A stretch of DNA of 19,635 bases from CAYOLL01 sp964404765 [NCBI: uncultured Gemmatimonadota bacterium] (GCA_964404765.1 CAYOLL010000112.1:1-19635), one strand, 5' to 3'. Shown: positions 1 to 8,713, numbered from the stretch's first letter. Program-made: numbers and translations. The notes: a model not told the origin generated them from the letters alone.

Positions 1-1
1 A

Positions 2-37
2 GCCAAAATCGCCACCCTGGGCGGTATTAACGTGTGA
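2..37 (+). CDS. C-terminal fragment of an unidentified protein (cut by window edge)
   Basis: The second plus-strand frame is open from the window edge to a TGA at 35-37 and reads AKIATLGGINV, with codons that favour G or C in the third position as in the other real genes here. It would be a gene arriving from the left and converging on the HEAT-repeat gene. Eleven residues are too few to name a family. The frame could be chance. Confidence 0.3.
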   Translation, partial: AKIATLGGINV

Positions 38-75
38 TTTTTGGCGAAGGTATTGTAATGAGAATATATTATTTT

Positions 76-1806
76 TTACTCCGACTCGTCTTTTTTCTTC
101 TTGCCTTGCTTAACCCGAATTACATCCAGAATTTTTTTGCGTTCATCATCCGGCACCTTGCTAACCAAAGAGAATGTAGTTTGGGCCGTTTTTCGGCGGA
201 TATCTACTTCGGGATCAACAGCTAAGTCATATAAACATTGCCGAACATTTTCCGGCAGATTGGTAAAATTTCGGGTAATGACATCCGGAATCCTGACACG
301 CACGCCGACGTATTTGTCCGCCGCGAGTTGTATGATCATTTCTCCTACTTCTTTTGGAAATTCCGACATGCTTAGCCCGATTTCCGAAGCCATGCTGGAC
401 CGAACGGTGGGATCGGGGTCTACGGCCAATTTTGCCAACAGTTTTTGATACTCCAACGGCAGATTATGGTAGTTGCTGATAATGGCGCAGGCCACCCAGC
501 TGCGCACAACGATCGCCTTATCCTCGGCCAGGGTAAAAAGCAGGTTGCGCGCGTCTTCTTCCAACACTTTAAAATTTGAGGCAATCGCTGTGGAAAGCCA
601 GCCCCGCGCATCGTCGTGCCGGTCTTTCCCAAAAACTTTGATCAGCGCCCTTACATTCTCCGGCAAGACGTGATAGTATTCGATGATCGAACTGGCGATG
701 GTTCGGCGCACAAACCATTCACTATCCAGCACCAAGTCTTTAAGCAAATGCTGCGCGTCATGCGGCAGCTCCGAAAAACGGGCAATAATCGCTTTAGCCA
801 GGTTACCCCGAACACCCGGATCCGGATCGCCAACCAGCTTGCCAAGCAACTGATGCAAGTGTGAATCAAGTTTGTCATAGTTACGGATAATACCGTGAGC
901 TACCCATTGGCGAACATTTGCTTCATCATCGTTAGCCAGCCGTTCCAAAAATAAGCTGGCGCGCTCTTTTGTCAAACTATTAAAATTTTCGACAACAGCT
1001 GCGGCAGCTCGTTCACGGACATCAATGTCCTCATCTTCAAAAAAACCTTCAAACAGCTTCTGAATATCAGCGGGCAGGTCACGATAATGACGACCAAGGG
1101 GGGCACACACTGCCGCACGAATTTCGATATCAGCATGCCGCGCCATTTTCTCAACAGACTTTTGAGCTTTTTCACCAAACTGTCCATAATGGGCACATAC
1201 CGAAAAAAGGCTCTGCTGAATCACAATTGGATTGTTATCCTTCAACAGGACGGTCAAAAGGCCCTCTGCGGTTTTAAGTGGCAGATTGTCAAAGTGCTCA
1301 TACAATGCTTTGGCGACACTAACCCTAATGTTTTCCTCTTTGGCCTTGACGAGACGACTCAAAATTGTCTGCGCCTGATCTGGAATAGATTCAAAATTCT
1401 CGATCAGAGAAAAAGCGAGATATTCCGAGCCCAGGGATTTGCGACTATTGACATATTCATTGGCAACAATATTAAATACTTCCAAGGCATGACGATCCTT
1501 ATTAACCATCTCACTAACTTTTTGGCCGTAAGCGTTTGTGACAAAGGCTAAATGGCCGCCTTGAAGACTCTCTTTAAGCTCAATTTTGCCTTGAAAAGCA
1601 AACAGACAGTGTTCCCATGGCCGGGCATAGCGAATCAATCCCTGATCACTCAGAAGAACGCAAACGCGCTCATAAAAATCACGAAGCTGAACAACTGGCA
1701 GGGAAATGTAACGAACCAGAATTAGAAAAAGCTGCTCGCAGGAATCATCCAGCTTAAAATCGTTTACTTCATTTTCATTAAAATCGCTATGATCGGCTTT
1801 TGTCAT
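76..1806 (-). CDS. HEAT-repeat protein
   Basis: A 576-residue soluble protein with no signal peptide. After an N-terminal segment of about 110 residues without recognisable motifs, it consists of about twelve tandem units of roughly 38-39 residues. Their pattern is a helix ending in NLP or ELP, then a leucine-rich helix, an acidic D-x-D/P turn and a V-R-x-x-V/A helix (for example DPDPGVRGNLAKAII and DKAIVVRSWVACAII). This is the HEAT/armadillo-type alpha-solenoid pattern, usually a protein-binding scaffold, and the partner cannot be read from sequence. The tail is lysine/glutamate-rich. The start at 1806 has AAGGAGA about 8 nt upstream. The frame stays open to 1872, but that extension runs into the promoter -10 box, so 1806 is preferred. 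It has its own promoter and is probably transcribed separately from yhbY. Confidence 0.85.
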   Translation of the reverse strand: MTKADHSDFNENEVNDFKLDDSCEQLFLILVRYISLPVVQLRDFYERVCVLLSDQGLIRYARPWEHCLFAFQGKIELKESLQGGHLAFVTNAYGQKVSEMVNKDRHALEVFNIVANEYVNSRKSLGSEYLAFSLIENFESIPDQAQTILSRLVKAKEENIRVSVAKALYEHFDNLPLKTAEGLLTVLLKDNNPIVIQQSLFSVCAHYGQFGEKAQKSVEKMARHADIEIRAAVCAPLGRHYRDLPADIQKLFEGFFEDEDIDVRERAAAAVVENFNSLTKERASLFLERLANDDEANVRQWVAHGIIRNYDKLDSHLHQLLGKLVGDPDPGVRGNLAKAIIARFSELPHDAQHLLKDLVLDSEWFVRRTIASSIIEYYHVLPENVRALIKVFGKDRHDDARGWLSTAIASNFKVLEEDARNLLFTLAEDKAIVVRSWVACAIISNYHNLPLEYQKLLAKLAVDPDPTVRSSMASEIGLSMSEFPKEVGEMIIQLAADKYVGVRVRIPDVITRNFTNLPENVRQCLYDLAVDPEVDIRRKTAQTTFSLVSKVPDDERKKILDVIRVKQGKKKKDESE

Positions 1807-1871
1807 TGAAGTCTCCTTAAAAAAGAATTGGATTCCTGATCTTACAATCAAGTAAAAGTAAGATGATAACA

Positions 1872-1900
1872 ATTGTAAGGGTAGTTGTTTAAAATGTCAA
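1872..1900 (-). promoter_or_regulatory. sigma-70-type promoter for the HEAT-repeat gene
   Basis: Read on the minus strand there is TTGACA at 1900-1895, a 17-nt spacer and TACAAT at 1877-1872, an almost perfect consensus. The start site would be near 1865, giving a leader of about 60 nt before the ATG at 1806. It lies in the 112-nt gap downstream of yhbY. Confidence 0.75.
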
Positions 1901-1918
1901 GAAGAATGTCCGCACGAT

Positions 1919-2218
1919 TCAACGGGCTTGCTTAGCGCTTTCAGATTCTGGCAAAGGTCGAAAAAGAAGTATTGTTTTGCCGATTTGTTGAACGGACTGT
2001 GCCTGAGTTTGACTGCATAAGACATCTGCGATTTCCTCACGCGATTGTGTGCATGATTGCAGAAGTTTTATTTTAGCCAATTCATGCCGCCGGAAATAAT
2101 CTTCCAGCGCACCCGCTATTGCCTTAGTAATGCCTTCCTTGCCCACAAGAACAACCGGCTTTAGTGTGTTCCCCTCAGCTCGAAATCGAGCCCGTTCTTT
2201 CGATGATAATATATTCAT
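1919..2218 (-). CDS. yhbY: YhbY-type CRM-domain RNA-binding protein (ribosome assembly)
   Basis: A 99-residue basic protein that is a single CRM (chloroplast RNA splicing and ribosome maturation) domain. Visible hallmarks are LKPVVLVGKEGITKAI, with the conserved G-K-x-G loop at residues 26-29, a central HELAKIKLL strand, and the C-terminal VQQIGKTILLFRP strand. E. coli YhbY associates with pre-50S particles, and by homology this protein should bind large-subunit rRNA precursors in the cytoplasm. The length matches the family (about 95-105). The nearest purine-rich Shine-Dalgarno-like stretch, AAGGAT, is rather far (about 13 nt) from the ATG. The gene follows the MBL/cNMP gene by 60 nt, so co-transcription is possible but not shown. 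Confidence 0.9.
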   Translation of the reverse strand: MNILSSKERARFRAEGNTLKPVVLVGKEGITKAIAGALEDYFRRHELAKIKLLQSCTQSREEIADVLCSQTQAQSVQQIGKTILLFRPLPESESAKQAR

Positions 2219-2278
2219 AATGTGTTGGCTATCCTTGTTTGGAGTACTACGCCCTCGGGCAAACGATTTTATTTACTT

Positions 2279-4450
2279 CTACAGTTCAAGGTCCATTAAC
2301 TTTTCCACAAGGCTTAAATAAACGCCGGGATTGCGGTCAATAAATTCAAGCATATCGCGTTTGCTGACCCGAAATAAAGAAGTCACATGGGTTGTTACAA
2401 ACTCGAAGCGGGACAACGCATCTTTTTGAAGTGAGTACACATCGCCGACAAAATCTCCTGGCCCCAGTGTCATCACTTGTTTGCCGTGATCTTTTACAGC
2501 TACCCATCCATCTTCAACAACGTAGCAGCACTTCGCTTTTTCATTGGCCGAAATCAGAACCCGATTTTTATCTGCTTTAGTGCGTTTCATAATAATTTGC
2601 AGTTGTGTTTTTTGCGAAACGCGCAGCTTGCTAAATATATGACTCTGCTCCATTAGTTTCCAGGAAGGTGTATTACGATTCCGCTCTAAGTTGCGCACAT
2701 TTTCTGAAACAGAGGTGCCTTCAATAAAATTTAAGAAATCCTGTCGGCCAATCATCAGGACAACAACATCTGTTTTGGCCGTAACTTCAATACTAGATGG
2801 CTCGTCCAATATGATCGAAGTTTCACCAAAAAAGTCATTGTTACTGCCGATATAATCACCGCCATTTCGGGAAATAATAACTTTTCCAGATAATATAATA
2901 AAAAAGTTACGCCCCTTAATCCCTCTGAAGATAAGCTTTTCACCCATCAGGTATTTTTCAACTTTGACAGTCATCAAAAACTCTTTGGCTTTTCGCAAAT
3001 TGAAGTCTTTAAAGAGTTCAACCTGACTTAAACTGTCCAAAGCTTCTACTGCGGCATTATGGCCTTGTGGATTTGCATCTAAAATTAGGGTGTTTTCCAA
3101 ACCGACAGGCGCTATCCGAAAACCGGACTTGGGCGGAAGGCTTTTTTCATTGGTATGAACTAAGTAAATCCGGGACTTGATCTCCGGCTGTAACGACAGC
3201 AGGCATTCAACCGGGGTATGCAATGGGGGAATTCCGCATTCATGAATGATAATGTCGCTGTTCCAAGGAAAGTTCATAAAAAAATCCATGCGTGCTTTGC
3301 TCATAGAGCCTTTTTCAAACATTTCCTGGTACACTCTGGGATCGTATAGATGGTCTGAAGTATAGACAAGTGATTTGGTCTGGAAAAAAACTTCAAACCC
3401 AATCGTCGGAATAGAATGTAACTCGTAGCGAAACCAGAACTCACCACCATTAATCTTCATTGGCTGGCCAATTGCAACCGGTCGAAAGTCAACTAATTGA
3501 CGCAGATGCCCCACGTCTAATCCGGTTAGGGCTTCAGATTTTCGCAAGAAACTTTCAAAAATTGTCCGGGTCGAGTACAAATTTATTTTTTGCTCTTCCA
3601 AAATCTTTTGCAGTGTGCCCGCATCATGGTCGGCATGGCAGTGCGTTAAAATAACACTATCAATAAGCTTAGCGCTGACTTCATGCTCTAAAAGCCATGC
3701 CGTTGAATCCACGGGCGGGTCGACCATGATGCCGCGCCGGTTAATCCAGACAATAAGCCCGGAGTTTTTTGCTTCCGGATCAAAGCCATAACTGTTCCCA
3801 AGAGTTGTTACGCCAAAAATAGGCGGGTAAAAGGGCGGGTCCATGTCTTTTGCGCTGACTTTGAGGGTAGGTAACGAAAACTTGCCATCAATAGCCACCA
3901 ACAGTTGGTCGTTATCCAACACTTCAAAGTCGTTGTCTTTGTTGTAACGAATTTGCACATTGCCAATTTTAGCTGAAACATCATGCGAAAGTTCTACAAA
4001 TTGAATATAATCTTCGATTTGCGAGAATTTACCTGTTTTGGGGTGGGCGCGAAACATGGCCATTTCGGCTTCCATATTTGGAAAATCCGGAGTATGCCGG
4101 CCATCTTTGTATTCAGGTTCAAGATTGATGACTTCCGGTCCGAAAAGAGCTTCTTTCATTACCCGAATCAATCTTTCCTGATGCTGTTTGCTACAGATAA
4201 CGATAACTGGTTTCCGAATGATATAAAAATTAAAATAGATTGGAAACTCCATTTCGGCAAAGCTAATGCCACGGTCAATGGAGAAAAGCTTTTGTGGAAG
4301 AACATAGATTGCCGGAACGCCACCTTTCGTCCGCATAGTATCTTTGATGGTTTCCGGCGGCACACCGAATTGCACCATACCGGCAGACGTTTTGATAACG
4401 TATCCACCCCTTTCTAAGATTGTTATATTTTCCCAGCCGTACATTGCCAT
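2279..4450 (-). CDS. Metallo-beta-lactamase-fold protein fused to two cyclic-nucleotide-binding-like domains
   Basis: A 723-residue soluble protein in three parts. Residues 1 to about 205 form an N-terminal region I cannot assign. Residues about 210-440 are an MBL-fold hydrolase with the metal motif HCHADHD (H270, H272, D274, H275), a later H345, SDH at 365-367 and H403/H411/H432 as candidate ligands. Residues about 480-580 and 605-715 are two cNMP-binding beta-barrels (GEKLIFRGIKGRNFFIILSGKV; CCYVVEDGWVAVKDHGKQV). The phosphate-binding cassette of the first, FGETSIILDEPSSIEV, has serine where cAMP/cGMP binders carry arginine, and the second is also divergent (GDFVGD). Ligand binding is therefore uncertain. 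The product may be a nucleotide- or metabolite-controlled hydrolase of unknown substrate. The ATG at 4450 has no strong Shine-Dalgarno site, and an in-frame ATG two codons later is an alternative. Confidence 0.85.
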   Translation of the reverse strand: MAMYGWENITILERGGYVIKTSAGMVQFGVPPETIKDTMRTKGGVPAIYVLPQKLFSIDRGISFAEMEFPIYFNFYIIRKPVIVICSKQHQERLIRVMKEALFGPEVINLEPEYKDGRHTPDFPNMEAEMAMFRAHPKTGKFSQIEDYIQFVELSHDVSAKIGNVQIRYNKDNDFEVLDNDQLLVAIDGKFSLPTLKVSAKDMDPPFYPPIFGVTTLGNSYGFDPEAKNSGLIVWINRRGIMVDPPVDSTAWLLEHEVSAKLIDSVILTHCHADHDAGTLQKILEEQKINLYSTRTIFESFLRKSEALTGLDVGHLRQLVDFRPVAIGQPMKINGGEFWFRYELHSIPTIGFEVFFQTKSLVYTSDHLYDPRVYQEMFEKGSMSKARMDFFMNFPWNSDIIIHECGIPPLHTPVECLLSLQPEIKSRIYLVHTNEKSLPPKSGFRIAPVGLENTLILDANPQGHNAAVEALDSLSQVELFKDFNLRKAKEFLMTVKVEKYLMGEKLIFRGIKGRNFFIILSGKVIISRNGGDYIGSNNDFFGETSIILDEPSSIEVTAKTDVVVLMIGRQDFLNFIEGTSVSENVRNLERNRNTPSWKLMEQSHIFSKLRVSQKTQLQIIMKRTKADKNRVLISANEKAKCCYVVEDGWVAVKDHGKQVMTLGPGDFVGDVYSLQKDALSRFEFVTTHVTSLFRVSKRDMLEFIDRNPGVYLSLVEKLMDLEL

Positions 4451-4542
4451 TTTTACATCATTAAATTAGTTGTGAGTTTTGTTTTGCACTTCTTAATGTG
4501 GAGCTGTTACAAAAATAAAAAAAATACCTTTTGCAAATATAA

Positions 4543-5502
4543 TTATAGCTCATTTTCTGAAATTGGGGTAGGCATTTTTTCAGGTTCGGTTAAAGATATT
4601 TCATCAGCTTCGATCTCTTCTAACTCCTTTAGACGCTTTTTAGCCTGAAAATGCTTGATGATAAACACACCAATAAATAAGAACGTTATAAAAAACCACA
4701 AAAAGCTGCTCTGCAAGAGTAAAAATGACCAGCCAAAATCTTCCCGCACACTTTTTTCCCAATATCGGTAAAACATCGCCTTTTCCATGCCCATATATTT
4801 GAGCATCATGCGCTCAAAATCCGGGTGGCGTGCGAAATCATCTAAAAATTCCTGTAAACCGGCCTCGTGAATTTGCCGGGAAATCATCGTAATAGCCGTT
4901 ACGCTTTGCACGTACGCAAGTCGGGCTTGATTGGTGTTGTCTGGAAAATCATGCTCTAACTCGGCCATCGGAATCAAACGATTTAAAATAACTGCTTTTG
5001 TTAAAAGGAGATCGTCATGAAAAGCCGGCCCCTCCAGGGAAAGATAAACCGCCAGTCCCTCATCAAACCAACGCGGGAGAGGACGATTCACTTTTTGACC
5101 CAAAACAATGTGCGCATATTCGTGTTGAACAATTTGCTCAATCGGAATGACTTGATTAACAAATCGTGGCGATTTTAGAATAATCTGATTCTGTGAAGGG
5201 AGCGCAAAGCCTATACCCCATTCGGGTAATACAACTTGGGTGAGGTTGGCTAAAGCCATTGGATCCGATACAATAAAAACACTGGTTTTGGCTAGTACTC
5301 GATAATTCATTAAACTTGAAGTACGATCAACACACGCTTCTGCCGCATGTTGAATAGATGGAACAAGTGCGGAATCAATCGGCTCACAAAAAAACACAAA
5401 CCGGGCAGATTCGGACGAAATCCAAGGCTGAGTCTTCGCAATCGTAGCAAAGGAACAAACAAAAAAAGTGACCGTCAATAAAAAAAAGGGCTGTTTTCGC
5501 AT
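4543..5502 (-). CDS. Membrane-anchored peptidase-MA-like zinc metallopeptidase
   Basis: A 319-residue envelope protein. Residues 1-24 look like a cleavable signal peptide (basic MRKQ, hydrophobic core FFLLTVTFFVCSFA). The catalytic motif HEYAH lies at 127-131, followed by WFDEGLAVYLS with E148, the pattern of gluzincins of the peptidase MA group (H-E-x-x-H plus downstream Glu as third zinc ligand). A single transmembrane helix lies at about 259-284, followed by a basic and then strongly acidic cytoplasmic tail. The protease domain should face the periplasm. Substrate is unknown. The gene lies 92 nt upstream of the MBL/cNMP gene on the same strand. No clear Shine-Dalgarno site precedes the ATG. 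A consensus promoter is visible about 190 nt upstream, implying a long leader. Confidence 0.8.
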   Translation of the reverse strand: MRKQPFFLLTVTFFVCSFATIAKTQPWISSESARFVFFCEPIDSALVPSIQHAAEACVDRTSSLMNYRVLAKTSVFIVSDPMALANLTQVVLPEWGIGFALPSQNQIILKSPRFVNQVIPIEQIVQHEYAHIVLGQKVNRPLPRWFDEGLAVYLSLEGPAFHDDLLLTKAVILNRLIPMAELEHDFPDNTNQARLAYVQSVTAITMISRQIHEAGLQEFLDDFARHPDFERMMLKYMGMEKAMFYRYWEKSVREDFGWSFLLLQSSFLWFFITFLFIGVFIIKHFQAKKRLKELEEIEADEISLTEPEKMPTPISENEL

Positions 5503-5600
5503 ATAATCGGTCCGGTCACGAATTAAGATTCAAAAGCAAGGTTCTCTAAAACCTGCAGTATGCGATCATCGTAAAATATTTAGGCTGATGTTCTTCTCAT

Positions 5601-5631
5601 TAAGGGTTATTTTTGGCAGAATAAACCCTTA
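5601..5631 (-). repeat. Inverted repeat in the leader of the peptidase gene
   Basis: TAAGGGTT at 5601-5608 is the exact complement of AACCCTTA at 5624-5631, with a 15-nt loop. It lies about 100 nt upstream of the peptidase ATG and downstream of the proposed promoter, so it would be present in the mRNA leader. It is short; function unknown. Confidence 0.4.
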
Positions 5632-5693
5632 GGTTTGCGCTTGAAGCTTCTTGTGAGCCATACAATCCGCTATTTGTTGTGCTATTGAATACA

Positions 5694-5722
5694 GATATAT
5701 TTAATTCGTTATCTTATGTCAA
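5694..5722 (-). promoter_or_regulatory. sigma-70-type promoter upstream of the peptidase gene
   Basis: On the minus strand there is TTGACA at 5722-5717, a 17-nt spacer and TATATC at 5699-5694. Transcription would begin near 5687 and run into the peptidase gene after a leader of about 185 nt. It may also serve the MBL/cNMP and yhbY genes. Confidence 0.6.
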
Positions 5723-5843
5723 GCATTTTGTTTACATGCCTTACAGAGGCTACTTAATTAGAAATGTACGTAAACTTCGTCAATATATTTTACGGCAATG
5801 AGTTAGCAAACAGTATCAATATCCTATGGTTTGGATTTTTTCC

Positions 5844-5886
5844 AAAAAAAATGCAGATGCACGATTTGATCAATCATTGCATCTGC
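5844..5886 (-). terminator. Rho-independent terminator of the ABC/DUF4340 operon
   Basis: GCAGATGCA at 5853-5861 pairs perfectly with TGCATCTGC at 5878-5886. Inside the loop GATT and AATC can pair again. On the minus strand the hairpin is followed by eight T residues (5851-5844). It lies about 100 nt past the DUF4340 stop codon, the position expected for the end of the operon. Confidence 0.85.
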
Positions 5887-5988
5887 GTTAAGTTACGCAT
5901 CCTGTGCGCACACGTTAATAGCGTAAATTTGTTGGCGACTGCTTCACCAAAGCGGTCTACATGCATGGTTTTGCCGGTGGTTCTCGCC

Positions 5989-6990
5989 TTATTTTGCAGC
6001 CGCGCTAACGGCAGCCTTAGTGCTATCGGGCATTGCAGGCGCAGGCGGTTCGCCCTTCAGGTCGTCAAGTTTAGCCAGAATATTATCAATCACCATCTTC
6101 GTGGCGATAAAGTAGACTTTGTCGCCCGTATCCGTCCGCTTGACTAAGTAACGATTGCCGGTTTCATCCTCCGGCGCAAAGTGCAGCGTGATCTGCGCAC
6201 CGGTGCTCAGCGAAATCAGCACGGTCGAGTCCGGCGCGGCAAATTTGGCAAGCATCGTCTCGTCCGGCTTATCCTTGAAATCAATTGTATTAAATTTCCA
6301 TAATGCATTCACAATCTGATTGATCCGATCGATCTTGCCGTAATAGGTTTCGCCGTCACCCGCCCGCAACAAGTCCCATTCCTCGCCGCCGCCCGGTCGT
6401 TTATTGAGCGTCAGCGTTTCTGCGCCCACGGTTAGTTTAATGGATTGCAACTGCTCCTTTTCAAAGGACGCGATGGTCTTGTCCCGCCAATCCACAGGCT
6501 TGCGATTGAAAAGCGACGGCAGATAGCCATCCACCGAAACCACATCTTTGGCCTTAGCGGCGCGGAAAAAGGTCACGCTGTTGCGCGATTGTCCGACAAT
6601 CCAATCGGCCTTCTGCGCAGCGCCTTCGTAAATCTTGACCGATGTACCGCTGCTATCGGCTTTAAATTGTCCATAACTTTCCGGATTATTGGTCACTTGC
6701 GCCACGATCTTGAGCTTGGAGGTCTTGTCCAGAATGTTAGCGACAAAGCTTTGGTTGGCTTTGTAATCGATCGGCGCAGTCACAAACCAGTCGTTGCCGC
6801 GTTTCTCCAGCACAACCGTTTCAGCGTCTTCCGGGCGCTTTATTTCGATTTTGGAGACCGCCGCCGAGTCAACGGCGACAATCTCGTTGGATAGATGGCC
6901 GCGTTCGGCGTTCTTTTCCGTGCGGCTCAGGGCCATAAAGGCGACGATCAAGAGGATCAAAACGCCCAGCAGCATCAAATTTTTCTTCAT
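5989..6990 (-). CDS. DUF4340 domain protein, membrane-anchored, ABC operon partner
   Basis: A 333-residue protein with one N-terminal membrane helix (residues about 4-21, LMLLGVLILLIVAFMAL) and a large soluble, beta-rich part outside the membrane. Recognisable stretches are SKIEIKRPEDAETVVLEKRGNDWFVTAPIDYKANQSFVANILDKTSKLK and a second similar module near VDWRDKTIASFEKEQLQSIKLTV, the tandem layout of DUF4340 proteins. The family is typically found next to GldG-like/ABC-2 genes, as here. Its biochemical role is not established. The start codon overlaps the stop of the GldG-like gene (ATGA at 6990-6987), indicating translational coupling. It is the last gene before the terminator. The tail is Ala/Pro-rich. 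Confidence 0.85.
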   Translation of the reverse strand: MKKNLMLLGVLILLIVAFMALSRTEKNAERGHLSNEIVAVDSAAVSKIEIKRPEDAETVVLEKRGNDWFVTAPIDYKANQSFVANILDKTSKLKIVAQVTNNPESYGQFKADSSGTSVKIYEGAAQKADWIVGQSRNSVTFFRAAKAKDVVSVDGYLPSLFNRKPVDWRDKTIASFEKEQLQSIKLTVGAETLTLNKRPGGGEEWDLLRAGDGETYYGKIDRINQIVNALWKFNTIDFKDKPDETMLAKFAAPDSTVLISLSTGAQITLHFAPEDETGNRYLVKRTDTGDKVYFIATKMVIDNILAKLDDLKGEPPAPAMPDSTKAAVSAAAK

Positions 6991-8603
6991 AAGATAATCA
7001 CTCCCTTGCTTTTACGGCTGCGGCGGATTGACCAGTGGGCCAGGCCGATCACGGCCACCAAAGCCGGAATACCCAAAATGTTACCGAACTTGACAAATTT
7101 TTTGACCCCGTCGGACGTTTCTTCCAATTGGCGATCCGTCGCTTCGCGCGAGCGAATCGTGATCAACCCTTCGTCCTGCGTCAGCCAATCCACAATATTC
7201 TGGAAGAAAATGAGGTTGGCCGGGTTGGTTTGCAGTTGATCCTGAACAAAATCGGCGTCACCGACCACGACAATGCGCGTGGCCACGCTTTGATCGACGA
7301 CCGGTTTGTCATACATCGTTGGCGTGATCAACCCGGACGTGTCGCCTTCCGCGGCGTTGGGGATGGGTTTGCCGGCAAAATAGCTTTTGAATTGGCCGAC
7401 GTAAGCCCCGGCCAGAATGTAATTGCCCGGCGCAAAGTCAGCCGGCGAAAATTCCTGCTGCGGGCTGATGTTGAACATGCCTGTTTTAGAACCACTGTTT
7501 TGGGACGACCACAGCAACGGCTCAAACTTGACGCCGGTGACGCCGACCGTCGCGCTGGAATCAATTGAGCTGACAAAGGCAAAATCGACCGTCTCCAAAT
7601 CTTTAACAATGGCATTTTCGGTACTGAAATGATTGACGATGGGGATATAAGGATAGCGCACCAAATTTTGAATCTGGAAAAAGCCCTGGCGGTAGGACAC
7701 GGTAATCTGGCGATTCTGCGCGTCCACAATCAAATCGTTGTTGACCTTAATGCCGTAGGTTTGCAGCCAATCGTCCAATTCCAGATTGGTCGGCATGGCC
7801 TGGCCGGTCGAAATATCCGTGTTAATCTTGTCCATCAGGAAGGCGATTTTGCCGCCGCGCATGATGAACTGGTCGATGGCGAACTTTTCCCAGTTGGTAA
7901 ACGCCTTCTTCGGCCCGACGATCACCAGCGTTTTCAGGTCGGCCGGGACTTCGCTGCCGCTCGATAAATCGACGGCTTGCACCTGGTACAACTGCGAAAG
8001 AAGTTGTTGCAGCTTGGCCAGTTTTTCGTACAAATCCGGCTCGTCATGCCCGGTCAAAAAGCCGACTTTGACAATCTCGTCGCGGGTCAGCTTCAGCAGA
8101 GCGCTGCTCAGATCGTATTCCAAGCCGTTGGTCTGTTGGATGATCGGGATGACCTCCTGCTTGTCCTCATACAACAAGGCCAGGCCCATGTAGACCTTTT
8201 TGATTTGCACCTGATCGTTCTCGATCAGGTTGATCTGAGCAGGCTGGATGCGGAACTTTTGGGCTTCTTCCTCCAATTCCGCCGTTTCCGACGGGTCGAT
8301 AAATTCGTAGTGGAATTTACCTTTGGAGTAAGCCTTGTAATCGTCCAGCTTGTCCTTAATAAACCGGGCGTTAAAGTTGTACGGCGCCGGCAGGTTGGAC
8401 GTAAAATACGCCTTGACCGTCACATCGTTGTCCAAATCGCGGACGGTTTTTTTGCTGAACTCGCTGAGCGAGTAAACATCGCCGTCGGTCAAATCGATGC
8501 GGCCAAAGAAGCGCACGGCAATCAGGTTGGCCACAATGACAATGGCGATGAGGATCACGACCGATGCAATCGATTCGAGACCTAAAGCTTTTTTGCGATC
8601 CAT
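6987..8603 (-). CDS. gldG: GldG-like ABC transporter auxiliary protein
   Basis: A 538-residue protein of the GldG / ABC-transporter auxiliary (PF09822-like) family. It has an N-terminal membrane helix (SIASVVILIAIVIVANLIAVRFF), then FGRIDLTDGDVYSLSEFSKKTVRDLDNDVTVKAYFT, the typical family opening. A long extracytoplasmic domain follows (VGFLTGHDEPDLYEKL, LVIVGPKKAFTNWEKFAIDQFIMRGGKIAFLMDKI), and a C-terminal helix (ILGIPALVAVIGLAHW) ends in a basic tail. In Flavobacterium GldG works with GldA and GldF and is needed for gliding, but homologues are widespread in non-gliders, so motility is not implied. The start at 8603 is chosen because AAAGGT precedes it. The frame continues to 8693 without support. 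It is separated from the permease by a toxin-antitoxin pair. The gene symbol reflects family only. Confidence 0.85.
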   Translation of the reverse strand: MDRKKALGLESIASVVILIAIVIVANLIAVRFFGRIDLTDGDVYSLSEFSKKTVRDLDNDVTVKAYFTSNLPAPYNFNARFIKDKLDDYKAYSKGKFHYEFIDPSETAELEEEAQKFRIQPAQINLIENDQVQIKKVYMGLALLYEDKQEVIPIIQQTNGLEYDLSSALLKLTRDEIVKVGFLTGHDEPDLYEKLAKLQQLLSQLYQVQAVDLSSGSEVPADLKTLVIVGPKKAFTNWEKFAIDQFIMRGGKIAFLMDKINTDISTGQAMPTNLELDDWLQTYGIKVNNDLIVDAQNRQITVSYRQGFFQIQNLVRYPYIPIVNHFSTENAIVKDLETVDFAFVSSIDSSATVGVTGVKFEPLLWSSQNSGSKTGMFNISPQQEFSPADFAPGNYILAGAYVGQFKSYFAGKPIPNAAEGDTSGLITPTMYDKPVVDQSVATRIVVVGDADFVQDQLQTNPANLIFFQNIVDWLTQDEGLITIRSREATDRQLEETSDGVKKFVKFGNILGIPALVAVIGLAHWSIRRSRKSKGVIIL

Positions 8604-8713
8604 TGTTTTACCTTTTTGATTTAAAAATTTACGAGAATTTAACTTTTTGCGAAAGTTTCTTCCGAAATTAAGCGCAAGGTGTAAAGATCCCAACGCATTT
8701 CAAATTATTACGC

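Larger units (their letters stand above)
5503..5843. other. Non-coding gap between peptidase gene and ABC operon terminator
   Basis: AT-rich sequence with no supported gene. It holds the minus-strand promoter at 5694-5722 and an inverted repeat at 5601-5631 inside the probable leader of the peptidase gene. The plus-strand frame opening at 5764 is not believed (it runs through the terminator and then antisense to the DUF4340 gene). Confidence 0.6.

Noticed and set aside
5892-5926. Possible second hairpin (TTACGC...GCGTAA) upstream of the operon terminator
   Set aside because: Only 6 bp with a 22-nt loop; not convincing as a separate element beside the stronger terminator.
5764-6147. Plus-strand open frame of 127 codons
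   Set aside because: It passes through the operon terminator and then runs antisense to the DUF4340 gene. No family features and no ribosome-binding site.
7977-8585. Plus-strand open frame of 202 codons opposite the GldG-like gene
   Set aside because: Antisense shadow of a well-supported gene. No promoter or domain signature.
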